64,000 nucleotides of DNA from Paramacrobiotus metropolitanus (taxonomy: Eukaryota > Tardigrada > Eutardigrada > Parachela > Macrobiotidae). The stretch is from positions 930,001 through 994,000 of the forward strand of contig NW_026570223.1 of assembly GCF_019649055.1 (NCBI RefSeq), in the 5' to 3' direction. This document shows, one piece after another, positions 51,362-63,540 of this stretch (the first letter of the stretch is position 1; the number at the start of each line of letters is the position of its first letter). The notes beneath the pieces were generated by a model that saw only the letters and a program-made list of their open reading frames with translations, was not told where the DNA came from and did no database searches. Made by a program: the position numbers and the translations under genes.

Positions 51362-52925
51362 CTACAGTGCCGTTATAGGTTTGTGCGAGTCAGGATCGTC
51401 TTGGTTACCTTTGCTCACCGTACCAAAACACCATAACTTCTCCATCAAACACTGCCGATAGCGTTCATTCATAATGAACAAAATCACCTGCAATAAAAAC
51501 GGTTGCTGTTTTATAATTATTCGTCGAAGGCGACTAAACAGACTGGATCATTACTACAGCGAAGTATAGGTGATAATATCAAATGTCAAGCACAAGAATT
51601 GAAATTTTCTCAGTCGTATGTGAGGAATAAAAATAAATAAAAAATAATTTTCCGGGAGAAAAATATTCAATTTAAGTCAAGAGAAATTTAATTGACTGCC
51701 TGGCAAGAAGGTACAAATAATTCATACCGGATTAAAAGCGTATCCGCAGAAGAAAATGGTCCTTATCCAGAGATGCACAAGAGGGTCCCGGTAGAATATC
51801 GGTGCGTACTCGACCATGATAGGAAGCGGGACAAAGCACAAGCAGTGCCATATGGCGGAGATACACAGCATTTTAGCCGTTCGGTACCTGACCATCAGCA
51901 GGCGTTCAATCGTGGATTCCCGACGGGAGAAATTTATCACGCTGGCTTGACTGGTTCGTCTCTCAGCAACTTTTACAACCATCTTCAAATAAATAAGCCC
52001 ATAGAAAATACCGATTAAAAACATCGGAACCGGTGTTCCAAATTGAACTGAAAAGTGGTATCGCCAACCTGCAAACACAAGAACTTTTCTAAAACAGCTA
52101 TGACAAATACTGCGGCCGTTGTAAATACACGCGTCGTAAAAGAAAGCTGAACAATATTACTTAAGCTGATACACTCTTTTACTGGCTCCCCTTTACATAT
52201 AAGTGTACGATTTATTAACTCATGGAAATTTTAAAAGAAATTTCCGAAATTAAATATGGTTTTAAAAATGTAAAGCGTTTAACTTGTTAAAAATTACAAT
52301 GTTTATATATACTTTTGGTTTCTAAACTATTGTTGCCATCCGCCTACTTACCAGGAAATGGATAAACACCGCACGTCCCCAGTGGAGGTATCGCTGCTAA
52401 TACTCCACCAATCCCCATAAATATCGGCACATAACACGCGAACGCAATAAACCAGCACAATCCCACCGCCCAACTCCACAGCGGACTATCCAACCACACT
52501 TTATACCACAACGGAAAAACAATGGCCACAAACCGGTTAACAGCCATCACGACCGCCACCCAGTTGCCGGCGACCACCGTGGACAGAAACAGCAGCTGAC
52601 CAATAGCGCAGGCCGTATGATTAAGCCGGACACCGCTCTGTGCGACATAAGTCGTCACGGTAAAGAACGACAGATATCCCAGACTATTGATTAACTCCAA
52701 GATAACCAAATGGACCATTAGCAATCCTCCGGCACCTTTACAGCCGTTGTGTCGACGGAAGAGAATGGCCAACAAAATGAGATAGGACAGGGTGCCGAAG
52801 GTGCAGAGAGCGGTGCAAAACGCCAGCCAGACTGACAAGGACGACGGACTGATGTAGGCGACATCGGAGGGGGAGAAGGTCAGGGTCAGGTTGGTTGTTG
52901 GATCAGTGATTGTCAGGTCTTCCAT
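51362..52925 (-). CDS. Class A (rhodopsin-like) G-protein-coupled receptor
   Basis: Three exons (52352-52925, 51728-52068, 51362-51487), phases 1 and 0, 346 residues. Short N-terminus with N-linked sites (NLTLT). TM1 about 30-55, TM2 with MVHLVILELINSLGYL, a Cys before TM3 (TACAIGQ), TM3 ending VMAVNRFVAIVFP where the usual DRY reads NRF, TM4 with a central Trp, ECL2 with Cys (GTCGVYP), TM5 with FGTPVPMFLIGIFYG, TM6 with AIWHCLCFVPLPIM, and TM7 GYAFNPVILFIMNERYRQC, where NPxxY is NPVIL(F). The third exon supplies helix 8 and a short tail. The ligand cannot be guessed. The splice junctions restore TM7 exactly, so the model is good. Confidence 0.88.
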
Positions 52926-55028
52926 TCGAATACAGTGATTTAATCCAGGGATTATGGGGGCGTTCAGGCGGGCGATAAATCCTATTATTTAGCGGTTAAA
53001 AATGGAAAACTCCTTTGCAAAACGTCCATAGATTCTGGAATTGTGCCACTCAAATTCCGATAAAATTCCTGATAAAGAGACGTTGAAATGTGACTGAATA
53101 GTAATTTAATACAGCAAGCATCACAGCATACAATTTTGTGGATGTTGATTAATTTCATAACAATAATAATGGAACCGATCTGCATCAGCAGCTTCTCATA
53201 GATACGCTCATGAAGTGCACTGTACACTTACACTTCCATATTTTTATAGACTGGAATTCTGTACTTATTACTTGTGTAATACAAATTGTGTAATATAAAT
53301 AAAAAAAATTTTCCAAATTTATTTATAATAATTACAAAATATTTCGTTGGTCCGCGGTTTCGGAAAATTAAAGTTGGTTCTACTGGGTAGCTATTGCACG
53401 GGTACATATGATGCAATAATAATCTGGATGCTTGCTAACATTTGTTTACAAATTATTTACGCACGCTTGCGTGATATAACTAATTTTTGGTAATTACTCC
53501 GGTAATTTACAGGAACGGTTATAACCTACACAATTCATTTCTAGACCAATCCGCTCCTCGATTCAGCAATTAATTAACTACAGAAAACGATAGGGAATCG
53601 ACTGGCACACTTCTGGACATGAAGTGCGTCAACCGGAAAACCGTCACATCAGACACAGTGACAGACAAGCCGAAATGGAAAATGTACTGTAGTCCGTATC
53701 AGACACGATCACACGATGCTACTTGATAGCAAACATTACTATTACGTATTTACGGGCAACATTTCCCACAGTGGAGATTAAATTGCAGCATATATAGGAA
53801 AGCAGAGAAACCATCTCTTACTTACCATCAACAATTGCCGATGACACAGCAGCCGAAAAAGCCGGGTGTAAGGGAGCTGGCGTGGATGTCAAGGGAAGTC
53901 AGCCGATTGAAGTGTGCACATTAGTGCCATTAAGGCGGAGGGAGAAAAGAAGGAACTGATCCCGGTGATGTGAATGGGCACTGCAGTAAATGTACGGAAG
54001 CTGGGTCATAAATAATGCATCATGATGTCTGCTGCTTTACAAAAGCAAAACAAACCATCACTACCAAGAAACGGCATATACATACTACACAAAGAGACCA
54101 AGGAAAGAACCGGCTTATATTTCTGCTTACACGGGAATCATTCAGCGTTACTTCATTATAATTACACAACAACAACAGAACCACATGCTCATATTTTATG
54201 AGTGTAAATATCTTAGAAGGTAATCAATTTACGGCTGCGAATTTAAAACCCGTTAACATGGCATTTACCGGGGAATAAACAAATGCGTTAAACAGATGAC
54301 ATACGAGTACATCATAAGGCAGAAGTAAGGCAAAGCGAATTAAAAATCATTCAAACTACAACAGCGATGAAAGCCGGCGTTCTATATGTATAAAGCACAT
54401 TCTTGTTGCCACAATACATTCTCAGCAATCATGGCAGCACTTATACCTTGAAAAATTGTAAGTGTATAATCCGCAGTCTCTGTTCCCATTAAACCGGAAA
54501 GCACTTACCAAGAAAAAGCTCAATTCCACCTTGTCACCACCACCGCAAAAACCCATCCCCAGCTAATCCCGCATCAAGATCAAATATTGTTCCTAGCCGG
54601 TACACGGCCGTTTAATTCCAATATACCCGCTGTACTCTGACTCAGCGACTGTTTTCTCTCATCCGGAAGATAAACACTTTATCCACTGTAAATGTGGATT
54701 TAATCGCAAAAACTCACTTCCTCCGGAGTGGCCACGGGAGCACTAGGACTAATTGATACAGCAGCTGTGCCGGTTCCTGTAACTGTTCGATCCTGCTATA
54801 CATAAGATGCATAAAAGTTGTGCCGGAAGATCGAGTGTAAGGACGAGAGGGCGGAGCCGCCGGCACTGCAACGGATGTAATCGGCGTAAAAACTTTCCCC
54901 TTCACTGAACCTGTTATCGCCCAATTATCCCATTGTCCCCGTTTCACGAATGTGACAGTCGTGGTTGGGTACGCTTCAGATCGTCCATTGTGACGGTAAA
55001 CGGTAACAAATAGGTTTATATGACTTCA
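52926..55028. other. Intergenic, no gene seen
   Basis: Promoter side of the GPCR gene followed by AT-rich sequence. Short frames such as 54714-54947 lack coding signs. Confidence 0.5.
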
Positions 55029-55579
55029 TGTACTGTATTCGCTCGCACATCTTGAACCACAGAGTGTGTGTACGGGAAAAACACGCATTCAGTATACACA
55101 CTCTAACCGGGCAAAATGCACGACTACGAAATATTGCTCATTTGGTTTCAAGATGAACAGTTCTTCTTGTGAATTTATCCAATAAATCAAGACTTTTCAT
55201 TTAAATGGCAGTTCACTCTGGAAAAAAAGGTTCTCTAGCTGAAAGCTCGAATTGTCTGTGGTTCATCGCCATCAAGAATGTTGACGCTGAACGTACCCCT
55301 CCCCCTCCAGGGGCACCCCAAAAACCACAACAAATCAGTTTGTAACTCGTGCTTACGGCAAAGCTGTATGTGCTTTCGAGCATAAGCATGATTAAAAATT
55401 CTTAGAGCTCTAATTTTTTTTAATATTCAAGAAGTTCTCCAGAGCAGATGTTGCAAAGACATCAGAAATTTATCAAATCGCGAATCGCGCATTTGGCCCG
55501 GTTAGAGTGTGTATATTGAATGCGCGTTTTTCCCGTACACAGACTCTGTGGTTCAAGATGTGCGAGCGAATACAGTACA
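55029..55579. repeat. Long inverted repeat (foldback element?)
   Basis: About 95 bp at 55029-55125 (TGTACTGTATTCGCTCGCAC on) reappears inverted at 55483-55579, about 85-90% identical, with a ~360-bp unrelated centre. The arms share GGTTCAAGATGTGCGAGCGA and CGTTTTTCCCGTACACA. No ORF lies in between and no obvious target duplication was found. Confidence 0.8.
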
Positions 55580-56387
55580 GGAGCGTGTCTTGTAGATCGG
55601 AGAACTTGCAGTTAGAAATGTTGATTGAATAAACAGCACCGGTCGATGTTCCTCTCCAGCGGGAGTCGGGTATATGATGACATTTGGATACGCTGTGGGA
55701 CATGTGTCTCTGTGACTATAATATATGTCCCGGCCTTCAAGTGCTATACGTACAGATACAACCGAGCCCGCATATTCGCGGAATCGCGTACAAACTAGGG
55801 AATAAATAAAACTTGCAAATTAGGTTCTATTAAACAGATAGGTTGAACGCAGCACAATTAAACGGTTATCTTAATGGTGAAACATACACATATATTGTAT
55901 ACCCGTGCACTGCAAATATTTTCTTTATTCTGACAGTATGTTCCTGTCTTTTCAAAGTTCAGTTTACCGGATTTTAGGACTAGTTTGCTATAAACTTAAT
56001 TAATTATTACTGCCCTGGAACGAAGGATTATTCCGTAAAATCTGCGTCAGGTTTTCAAGAAATCGAAATCACACTTATTAATTTAAGCTGAACGTTCTGC
56101 TGCAATCTGCTGTATCTGGACAGACAAATGCAGTATAAAGTAAACTTTACGAACATTATAAAAACGCTGAAGCTTGGACATGCACCGAAAGCCAAGGCTG
56201 TGTGCACCACTTCAAAATTGGCGACAAGTTTATTCTACAAGATATTGGTTTATACGGGTGCACCTTGCAGGAGTATATTATGATTAGTGTCCTAAATAGT
56301 TGTTATTGAAACACAATTTGTAATTTTATTGTCGGCAGAACGCAAATGCATATCTCATGTACAGCTATCGACAGGCGTTTGTCTCCA

Positions 56388-56455
56388 ACCAGTGCCGCTC
56401 TACAGTAGTATAGGCTTCTGGCGAGAAGCCTATACTACTGTAGAGCGGCACTGGT
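56388..56455. repeat. Perfect 32-bp stem, 4-nt loop hairpin
   Basis: ACCAGTGCCGCTCTACAGTA... (56388-56419) is followed by GGCG and then by its exact reverse complement (56424-56455). No mismatch in the stem. Confidence 0.95.
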
Positions 56456-56923
56456 CCAACGGAAGTGATAGTTGAATACCCTAAATTTACACAGCTCTTA
56501 AGTAGACCACCGTGCAGCCACTTGCACCTGGTAAAAAATCTGTAATAACTGTGAGCATGTGCCGGAACACTATCACTACTTTAAGTACTCGTAGCGCTTA
56601 AGCTCTTGGAGTGACATGGGGAATCCAAAGAAAAGGAAACTGGAATTACCACTGATGTAATTACAAAATTCAAAGCATATCATATGTGCAAATACCGGGG
56701 CATTTTGATTTAATACTTCAGATATTAGAATGGTTGAAACAGACTTACAGTTAACAGTACATTCAAGTAATACTAAATTTGCTTTCATCAGTCGCTTCCC
56801 CACCAATATCAACACAGAGTTGCTCGATATTTTTGAGCGCATATTTTGCACAAAACAGAGCTAATATACAGAATTTGATAGTTTTCTGCGGCCTCAAAAA
56901 AGTTAAGCGGTTGCAACTGGAAT

Positions 56924-57306
56924 CTACGCAGCCGCTGCTTCCGGTGCAGCTTCAACAGCCGCCGCCACCGGCGCAGCGGCAGCAGCAGCACTGCCTTCCA
57001 CCAATACCCAGTTGCCGTTGGGACCGGTTGCGCTGCCCTGGTTGCCTCCTTTGCCGGGGGTATCGAAGAGGACTTCGCTGGTAAACAGGCGATGGTTGCC
57101 GAAGTTTTCATCCTTGATGAAACTGTCAAACAGTGGTCCGGTCAGATCATTTTGGTAAAAAATTTTGCTTTAATACTTACGCATCACAGTCAACGTTAAA
57201 CCAGTAGTTGCAGATGAGGGTGATCGGGTTGAAGAGCGTGCGGTTGACACAGATGTAGCTGGTGATGTTGCCGTTGGGGGTCGCAGCGATGGAAGGTCGC
57301 GGTATA
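56924..57306 (-). CDS. 3' exons of a chitin-binding (CBM14/peritrophin-A-like) protein gene
   Basis: Two terminal exons: 57181-57306 and 56924-57122, joined over a 58-bp intron in phase 2. The first encodes the second half of a CBM14-type domain, TSYICVNRTLFNPITLIC then NYWFNVDC, the usual cuticle form C-x-N-x-x-F-N...C-x-W-W-F-N-V-D-C. The second adds FIKDENFGNHRLFTSEVLFD, a Gly-rich stretch and an Ala/Val/Pro/Glu-rich C-terminus. Upstream exons (signal peptide and first half of the domain) must lie further right on the minus strand; I could not place them. Likely an extracellular cuticle or matrix protein. Confidence 0.7.
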
Positions 57307-60300
57307 CTGCACAAATGCACAAATTGCGGTGTGTAAGCGAAATTTAGAACTGAATGGTGAATGATGTGGCACTGAACGGTAAGGTCGACATTCAAAATTA
57401 ATTAAGCATTAACGTAACAAATTTAGCTTCCAGTCAGTGAAATGCTTTCCCTCGTGAAAATAAAAGTTACTAAAAACATCCAGTTACCAAAAGAAGTACT
57501 TGTAAAGTTACGCTAAACTTACAAAAAAGTTTTCATGACAGCCGATTATAACTTGGACCTTTCACATAACTTACGGAATACTTCAAGTTGGTCAAAAGTT
57601 ACTTACTCGTATTACAGCACTGACGCACAGTCACGCACTGTTTGAAAATTTATTTTTTGTAATCTTAAGCATAATAAGCAGTCACCAATGGACGTAAGTT
57701 GCTACTTTATACAGCGCAACTGCACAAAAACATTTTATGCGATGTAGTTTTAAAATATTAAAATAATAAACATATGATTAATCTTTTAGTTAGTAATTGC
57801 ATATGTACATATGTATACAATACATATTTCACTTCAGTTTATGTTTCTGTGGTTCATACAGATAATAAACAATGAATTAAGTAACTCGGTGGCGTCGTAA
57901 AACAAAATAACCAATGTGGCTTTTAATTACTAGCAAACTAGTAAATAAATAAGACTCCGTACTGCAATAAAATTTTATTGAAACACATTACAAAAAAATA
58001 AAGCAATCATTTTTGTGGCAGTATACGAAGCAGCTATGTGAAAGGTATGCATGTTACCCCACGAGGTGGCAGCCGCAATAAGAACGCACGGTCGAGCACG
58101 TAAACATAGCTCAGCTCGCTAATAACGCAGTCGAGCCGTTGAAATTCAACACACTTGTGACTTGTAGGAAATTATGAATCAGTTTGTTTCACTTTTTAGT
58201 TTATTTTATTACACTTTGCTTTGATGTTAAGGGTTTAACAGAAAATGATAAGGTCTGATACCAGACGTGATTTGTAGCTTTCTGTATGGAATTTTGAAAC
58301 ATTGAGTCAGAAAGCAGTACCAGGTGTAGACTGCTTCTTCACGGGTCTACGAGCAGAATCGCCGTTGAGAGCGTCTCTGCTGAATGACGAACCTGCAGCT
58401 GGGTTGTTGGACGAACCTGCCTTGATTCTCAGTCATTCTTTCTGTTACAACAGGTATGATGACTGGTTTTAAAACGTTATATAAACGTAGCCATATGATT
58501 TTGGAGTCGACTTCGTTCTAGTAAGCGTAGAAGAATTGAAAATTTAAATTTTTTGTCTTTGTTTTACGCTGGACGGAGTCGATTCTCTCAAATTTGCTCA
58601 CATCCATATGAAGATCCCTTCACACGTTATAGTTTTAAAAATTTACGCTTCTACTTGTCAGTCTTAAAGGCAGTCAAGCTAATTTTGTTGTATTTCGTCA
58701 CAGGTTCTTCGGTTATTTTTGGAGTCGACTCCATGGAACGATCTCTCTTCCCCTTCGTTAAGCATGAATTACTGGCACCTTCGCTGCGAACGCACACGAG
58801 CGTACACTGGGCCTTTGGATGGAGGTGTGAAGCACACTGCCAGTCTCAGCAAAGGTGAGCTCCACAAACTGGATTCAGACGTTAGTAATTTGAGTAAGTT
58901 GGTGTGGAGTTAATTGTTAAGTTACTTAAGTAACTGAGTTTGTGTACGTGCAGACCACAATTTTTAATTTGTGGTAAATGTTTTCCCGTTCCTTAGGAAA
59001 CTAACGGATTTCATTGCCCATTTGATGGACTGGAGTCGACTCCGGAACCGACACAGACTTTTTGTGGTTTAATTTCTGGCTTTTGCATTATATTCTTCCT
59101 ATTTAAATTTCTGTATTTTAAAACAGCAAGTGCAGCACTCAGACGATAGTTTGATGTTTATTTGTGGGTTTTTTTCTGTAATTTCAGTGTTATTTTTTGT
59201 GCGTTGAATAGAAGTATGTGCAAAATTACGAGTAATGTGCGGCAAAAGTTGCAATAAAGCTTCTGACAACGATAAAGCAAAAGTTCTTAATACAGTGCAA
59301 TAAAACTTCTAAAAACGACTGCCAAATTAAGTTGGGAATTATAAGTTCTACACTAACTTTTACAGCACAAAAAGGTATAGCCGCTGTTCAAAGATTGTTA
59401 CAAAAAAACTTATACATTTTCACGGGGGTTTAGACCTGTTTCCTCGTTAGAGCGAGGTGCCGTTAATCGCCGTAGAAACTATTCGGGCTAAGTACTACAT
59501 TCTCACGCCGTTAGAGGATTAATTTTCCTTTATTGATTGTAAGCTACGTTTAACATGTTACGTACAGTAGTTTGAAATTACTGCACCTGTAACTATTTCT
59601 GGGTTCAGTCTGCAGACTCTGCACGGAAATTTATCGGTGCATTTGACAATACTAGGCGTTAAGCTGATTAAACAAACAAATACTATGTGATTGCTCTATA
59701 AAGGTACCTTTGGTTACTGCGTTTTTTTCACCAGCTCCTGCTCATTGATGAGAATTCTGATCGGCAAATTGCCAGATCCTAATGGCCAGCATGGATACTT
59801 TTGCACATTTGGTTGTATGATGCCAGTTTCTGGACAGAACGTACGAGTATCCGCCACGCGTGCGGCGTGAAACGCAGCCTGCCTATGCTAAGTTTGCTCC
59901 CTGTGATTATTATGTATACCTACATGCTTGAACTAAAAATACCAATACAGACCGTACGCTTACGGCATTGCTTTTGCCGCCTTTACTTTTCTTTTTTATA
60001 CTGTATAAATTATAATTGTTCACAAAGGTGTTGAAGGATATACCACTGACTTACAGAATACATGTATAATGTATTTGCATATTATAATTAACGCGTGTCA
60101 AAGCCTCACGTGTCGGATCCGGAGAAGTACCGTGTACAAGAGTCAGCAAAGTGAACAACAAGTGCTAATAGATTGACTGGCTGCTGGCTACAAGTTGGTT
60201 TTACAGTCATGCAGTATACAAAACTGCTGTGCAATAGCTCGTCAACTCGATTCATAAAACCGTAATTGCAATACAAAAAGCCTTGCGGGGTTCAAATTGT

Positions 60301-60530
60301 GAAGATTTAGACACGTGCCGAAATACAAGCGGTCCGGTTGTCGCTTAATACAGACAATAAGTTGACTAATACAACGAATAAAACGGCCTCCTTTGTCTTT
60401 TCCTGTTCCGTGCACTCCTTGGCAAAGAAATGACGTGACTTGCACATCAGTGACGTGGCAAGGCTTTCAAACCAAAGGGTCCTGCCGCCGGATGGTCCGC
60501 ACCTATGGCAAAAGCTTTTCGCACTCTGGT
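57307..60530. other. Gene-poor stretch; possible upstream exons of the chitin-binding gene
   Basis: AT-rich. The palindromic word GGAGTCGACTCC or a near form occurs at 58503, 58575, 58721 and 59032. A short minus-strand frame at about 58304-58430 (SSFSRDALNGDSARRP) could be an exon but cannot be linked. No other coding segment supported. Confidence 0.4.
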
Positions 60531-60538
60531 TATATAAA
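60531..60538 (+). promoter_or_regulatory. Probable TATA box of CAP gene 2
   Basis: TATATAAA lies 124 bp upstream of the ATG at 60662, in a GC-richer context. Motif match only. Confidence 0.4.
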
Positions 60539-60661
60539 AATAAGAACTAGACAGTCAAACAGCCATCAGCTTCATCCACGTACTATCTCTTCTGTCGATA
60601 GTGTCAGCTGCATTTTGTTCCACGACTTTCTTGTATCGGTGCAAATTAATTCAACTGCACA

Positions 60662-61662
60662 ATGGGATCCAGATTTAGCGTACTGTGTCTACTCTTCTTG
60701 ACCACCCTGATACTCCGTGACCTCCCGGTAGTCAGCAGCGGGCTGGTGTGGAGTCGAACATATTCCTATCGGATTCCCTTCAGTATTGACCAGGGCGGCA
60801 GTCAGAACACCGATGCGGGAACTAGCAGCGATGGATCCGATTCATCTGACGACAGTTCGGACGAGAGCAGTGAAGAAACTCCTGGAGAAAACAGCAGCGA
60901 TGAAAGCAGTTCAGGAACTGATAGCGAAACTGGCGATACCGGGTCACCCAGCGAGGGCTCCTCCGAACAGGGACCGTCCAGTTCTGGGAATGAGATCGCC
61001 GATATTCATAACAACTACCGCCGCACGGTGGGCGCCAGCAATATGAAGATTCTGACATGGAGTGATGATGCGGCGCGCCGGGCACAGGAATGGGCCAACA
61101 CGTGCCCCAGCACGGTGAACCCACATAACGATGCTTCGGACAGAACTATTTCAGGTATGCTTTCACGGAGGTCTGCTGAAAAAGAATTTCACCAAAAACA
61201 ATTAGCCGTTTTTTGTGCGTTGTAGGTTTTGATTCGTGTGGTCAAAATGTGGCCTGGCGACAAGGAAGTGCATTCTCGTGGCCGGACGCTCTTCAGCAGT
61301 GGTACGATGAGAAACAGGACTTCCGCTACTGCGAGCAACCGACCGGCACGGTTGGCCATTACACACAGGTATATACAAATACTGGCAAGCGTTTCGATTA
61401 TAAAAAGTGGGAACTCGGGCGGAAATCGGTTTTAAATGCAATTCTAATATGTTGTGGGATGTGCAGTCAAAACGGATTGTGATACACTAGGCCCGAATAC
61501 TGTCGTATACGTGTGCAACTACTGCAAGGCGTAAGTTGCTTCTAGCTCTACGACACTACGGCAGCATTGGTCACTTGTAATTTTTAATGAGCTAAACATC
61601 TTTTTTGTTGCAGTGGGAATATTGTTACCGACAGACCTAATTCGCAATATTGCCCGTGGTAA
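60662..61662 (+). CDS. CAP/SCP-domain protein with acidic Ser-rich linker (CAP gene 2), exon 3 damaged
   Basis: Exons 60662-61154, 61226-61368, about 61467-61530 and 61614-61662. A signal peptide is followed by ~80 residues of Ser/Asp/Glu-rich linker (SSDDSSDESSEE), absent from the paralogs, then the CAP core: EIADIHNNYRRTVGASNMKI, SCGQNVAW, WYDEKQDFRYC, VGHYTQ, TVVYVCNYC, AGNIVTDRPNSQYCPW. In exon 3 the segment coding W-A-D-T-S-V-V-G is missing. Compared with CAP gene 3, about 19-20 bp between two GTGGG repeats are deleted and the acceptor AG before ATGTTGTGG is lost. An internal GTGCAG (61461-61466) could act as acceptor, but only with a different upstream donor (phase 1, e.g. before GTTTCG at 61380). 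So either an altered protein or a new pseudogene. Confidence 0.72.
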
Positions 61663-62313
61663 TCAGAAGGAGAGCACATCGTGCCAAAACAATTTTACCA
61701 TTTTTACACACGCATCCACAATCTTCGGTGTATTTGTAAATAGGATTGATAATGAGTAAGATTTAATTATGAGTTTTTCTTGAGAAAGATTTTGTTTCAG
61801 TTGAGTACAAATCGGTTACACTTTGCGCACAACGTACAGGGACATTTGCATCACGGAACCTTGTTGCTCTAATTTACCCATGTCTTATGTGAGAGGCTAA
61901 TGACAATGCACGCACAAACCATAAATAAAAATTATTAAATGTAGAATTGTAGATGGTATTTTTTCTGGCTAACAACATGCATTGTGAAATTTGCTAATGC
62001 ATTTGAAACCTTTTTCCGTTATTTGTATCTGTACGCTTGATACATACTCGTATAATATGATACTTAGCCGAACCGTTGATATCTGAAGTCAGTAATGATA
62101 GAAGTTCCAGAAAATACATATTGCTTCTCGAATCACATTCTGTAAAATGCTGCTGCTAATCCAGATGATATTATAATCACGGCAAGACGTATGAATATTA
62201 TTAATATCTTTATGTACTTAAATGTACTTATGCGAATCACCGGAGCCTTAAATTAACAACGCCAAAATTGTCGTTAATTTTGCCGTTAATCGTCCGGCCG
62301 TGCAAAACGCAAC
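61663..62313. other. Intergenic between convergent CAP genes
   Basis: 3' flanks of CAP genes 2 and 3. AT-rich, no ORF seen. Confidence 0.5.
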
Positions 62314-63113
62314 CTACTTATTGTCTCCACGGGCAATACTGTGAGTTTGGCTTCCGAACATCATGATATTGCCTCTAAAAAACCAAAACCGTTAGAAAAA
62401 ATAGTTTTGCCAGCTGTTCTTAAGTTCAAAAATGGATATAATTACTTACGCATTGCAATAGTTACAGACAAACACGAACGTATTTGGCCCTAGGTTGTTG
62501 CATCCCGTTTTCATGGCACACCCCACGACCGACGTATCCGCCCACATTAACTACAACATTCAGTGCGCCATAATTATAAACTAAAGCACAAACGCTAATA
62601 CTGACCAAGAAATCGGCACTAACGAGAATTACCTGGGTATAATGCCCAACCACTCCTGTTGGACGCCGGCAGTATCGGAAATGCTTAACCTCATCATACC
62701 ACTGCATAATCGCTTTCTTCCACGATGCGTCACCTCGACGCCAAGAAATATTTTGACCACATGATGGAAAGCCTGTAACAAGATTATCAGCGCTTTTATG
62801 TGAAGTTTTGCTTTTGTGCATATAAACCTCGCTAATTTCCCTGCATACCAGGAATTTTTCTTGCGGAGTTTGTGTCGTGTCCCGACGGGCACGTGTCCGC
62901 CCAGCGCTGCGCTACCCGGGCTGCGTCATTACTCCACTGGAGCGTCCGCATATTGCGAGCAGATACCGTTTTCCTAAGGTGGTTGTGCAGGTTCAGGATA
63001 GCGCTGACGTCGACGACGGCATTATTGCTGCTAGTTCTGGCGATATAGAAAACGGCGGCAAAGGTCAGAACACAAGCCGCTATCTGCACAAAACGAACAG
63101 GAGGGAGGATCAT
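62314..63113 (-). CDS. Secreted CAP/SCP-domain protein (CAP gene 3)
   Basis: Four exons (62849-63113, 62633-62772, 62450-62550, 62314-62374) in phases 1, 0 and 2 give 188 residues. A hydrophobic leader (VQIAACVLTFAAVFYIA) is followed by AILNLHNHLRKTVSARNM, TLQWSNDAARVAQRW, SCGQNISW, WYDEVKHFRYC, VVGHYTQ, LMWADTSVVGCAMKTGC, FVFVCNYC. Intron positions match CAP genes 1 and 2. The C-terminus AGNIMMFGSQTHSIARGDNK departs from the paralogs' QYCPW end. One short frame change would read QYCPW here too, so a late frameshift changed the tail. Confidence 0.87.
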
Positions 63114-63540
63114 TGCTAACGAATGCTGCAGGTATCAATGAGCAACTACGCTACAAAGCCTACAATAAAGGTTCATGTAAAATGCCCCCTCGGCTACAAC
63201 TCAACGACGCATTAACTGAGCGAGATAGAACAAACCGACGTAGACAAATTCCTAACTAATGCATAAGCTTATGGAGAAATAATAGAATTAGGGAAAGAAG
63301 AAAATTTTTCTAATTGTCGACAAGAATTATTCTGCCACTCGTTTGTGGGTATTGACGGTTTAAAGCATCAGGACAAATAACCAGAGAAATCACTGTTCAG
63401 ATTACTCACTCGTCAGTTTATATACGTACATAGTTATTACCAACAAGTGATAGTCCACCGTTTCCTAAAACGTTTATGCAACTGGTCATATCTGTTTTCT
63501 GTTGTGTTAGTTTTAACACATTGACACAGTTGAGAAAGTA
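63114..63540. other. Intergenic, no gene seen
   Basis: Upstream of CAP gene 3 and 5' of the LINE fragment. No TATA box at a convincing distance. Confidence 0.45.

Noticed and set aside
54714-54947. 77-codon minus-strand ORF
   Set aside because: Random-looking composition and no supporting splice signals.
57123-57180. A 13-nt or non-AG intron in the chitin-binding gene
   Set aside because: A normal 58-bp GT-AG intron ending CTGTTTGACAG keeps the frame, so no unusual splicing is needed.
58304-58430. Possible minus-strand exon (Ser/Ala/Arg-rich, ends in TGA)
   Set aside because: Open in two frames and cannot be linked to the chitin-binding gene or another exon.
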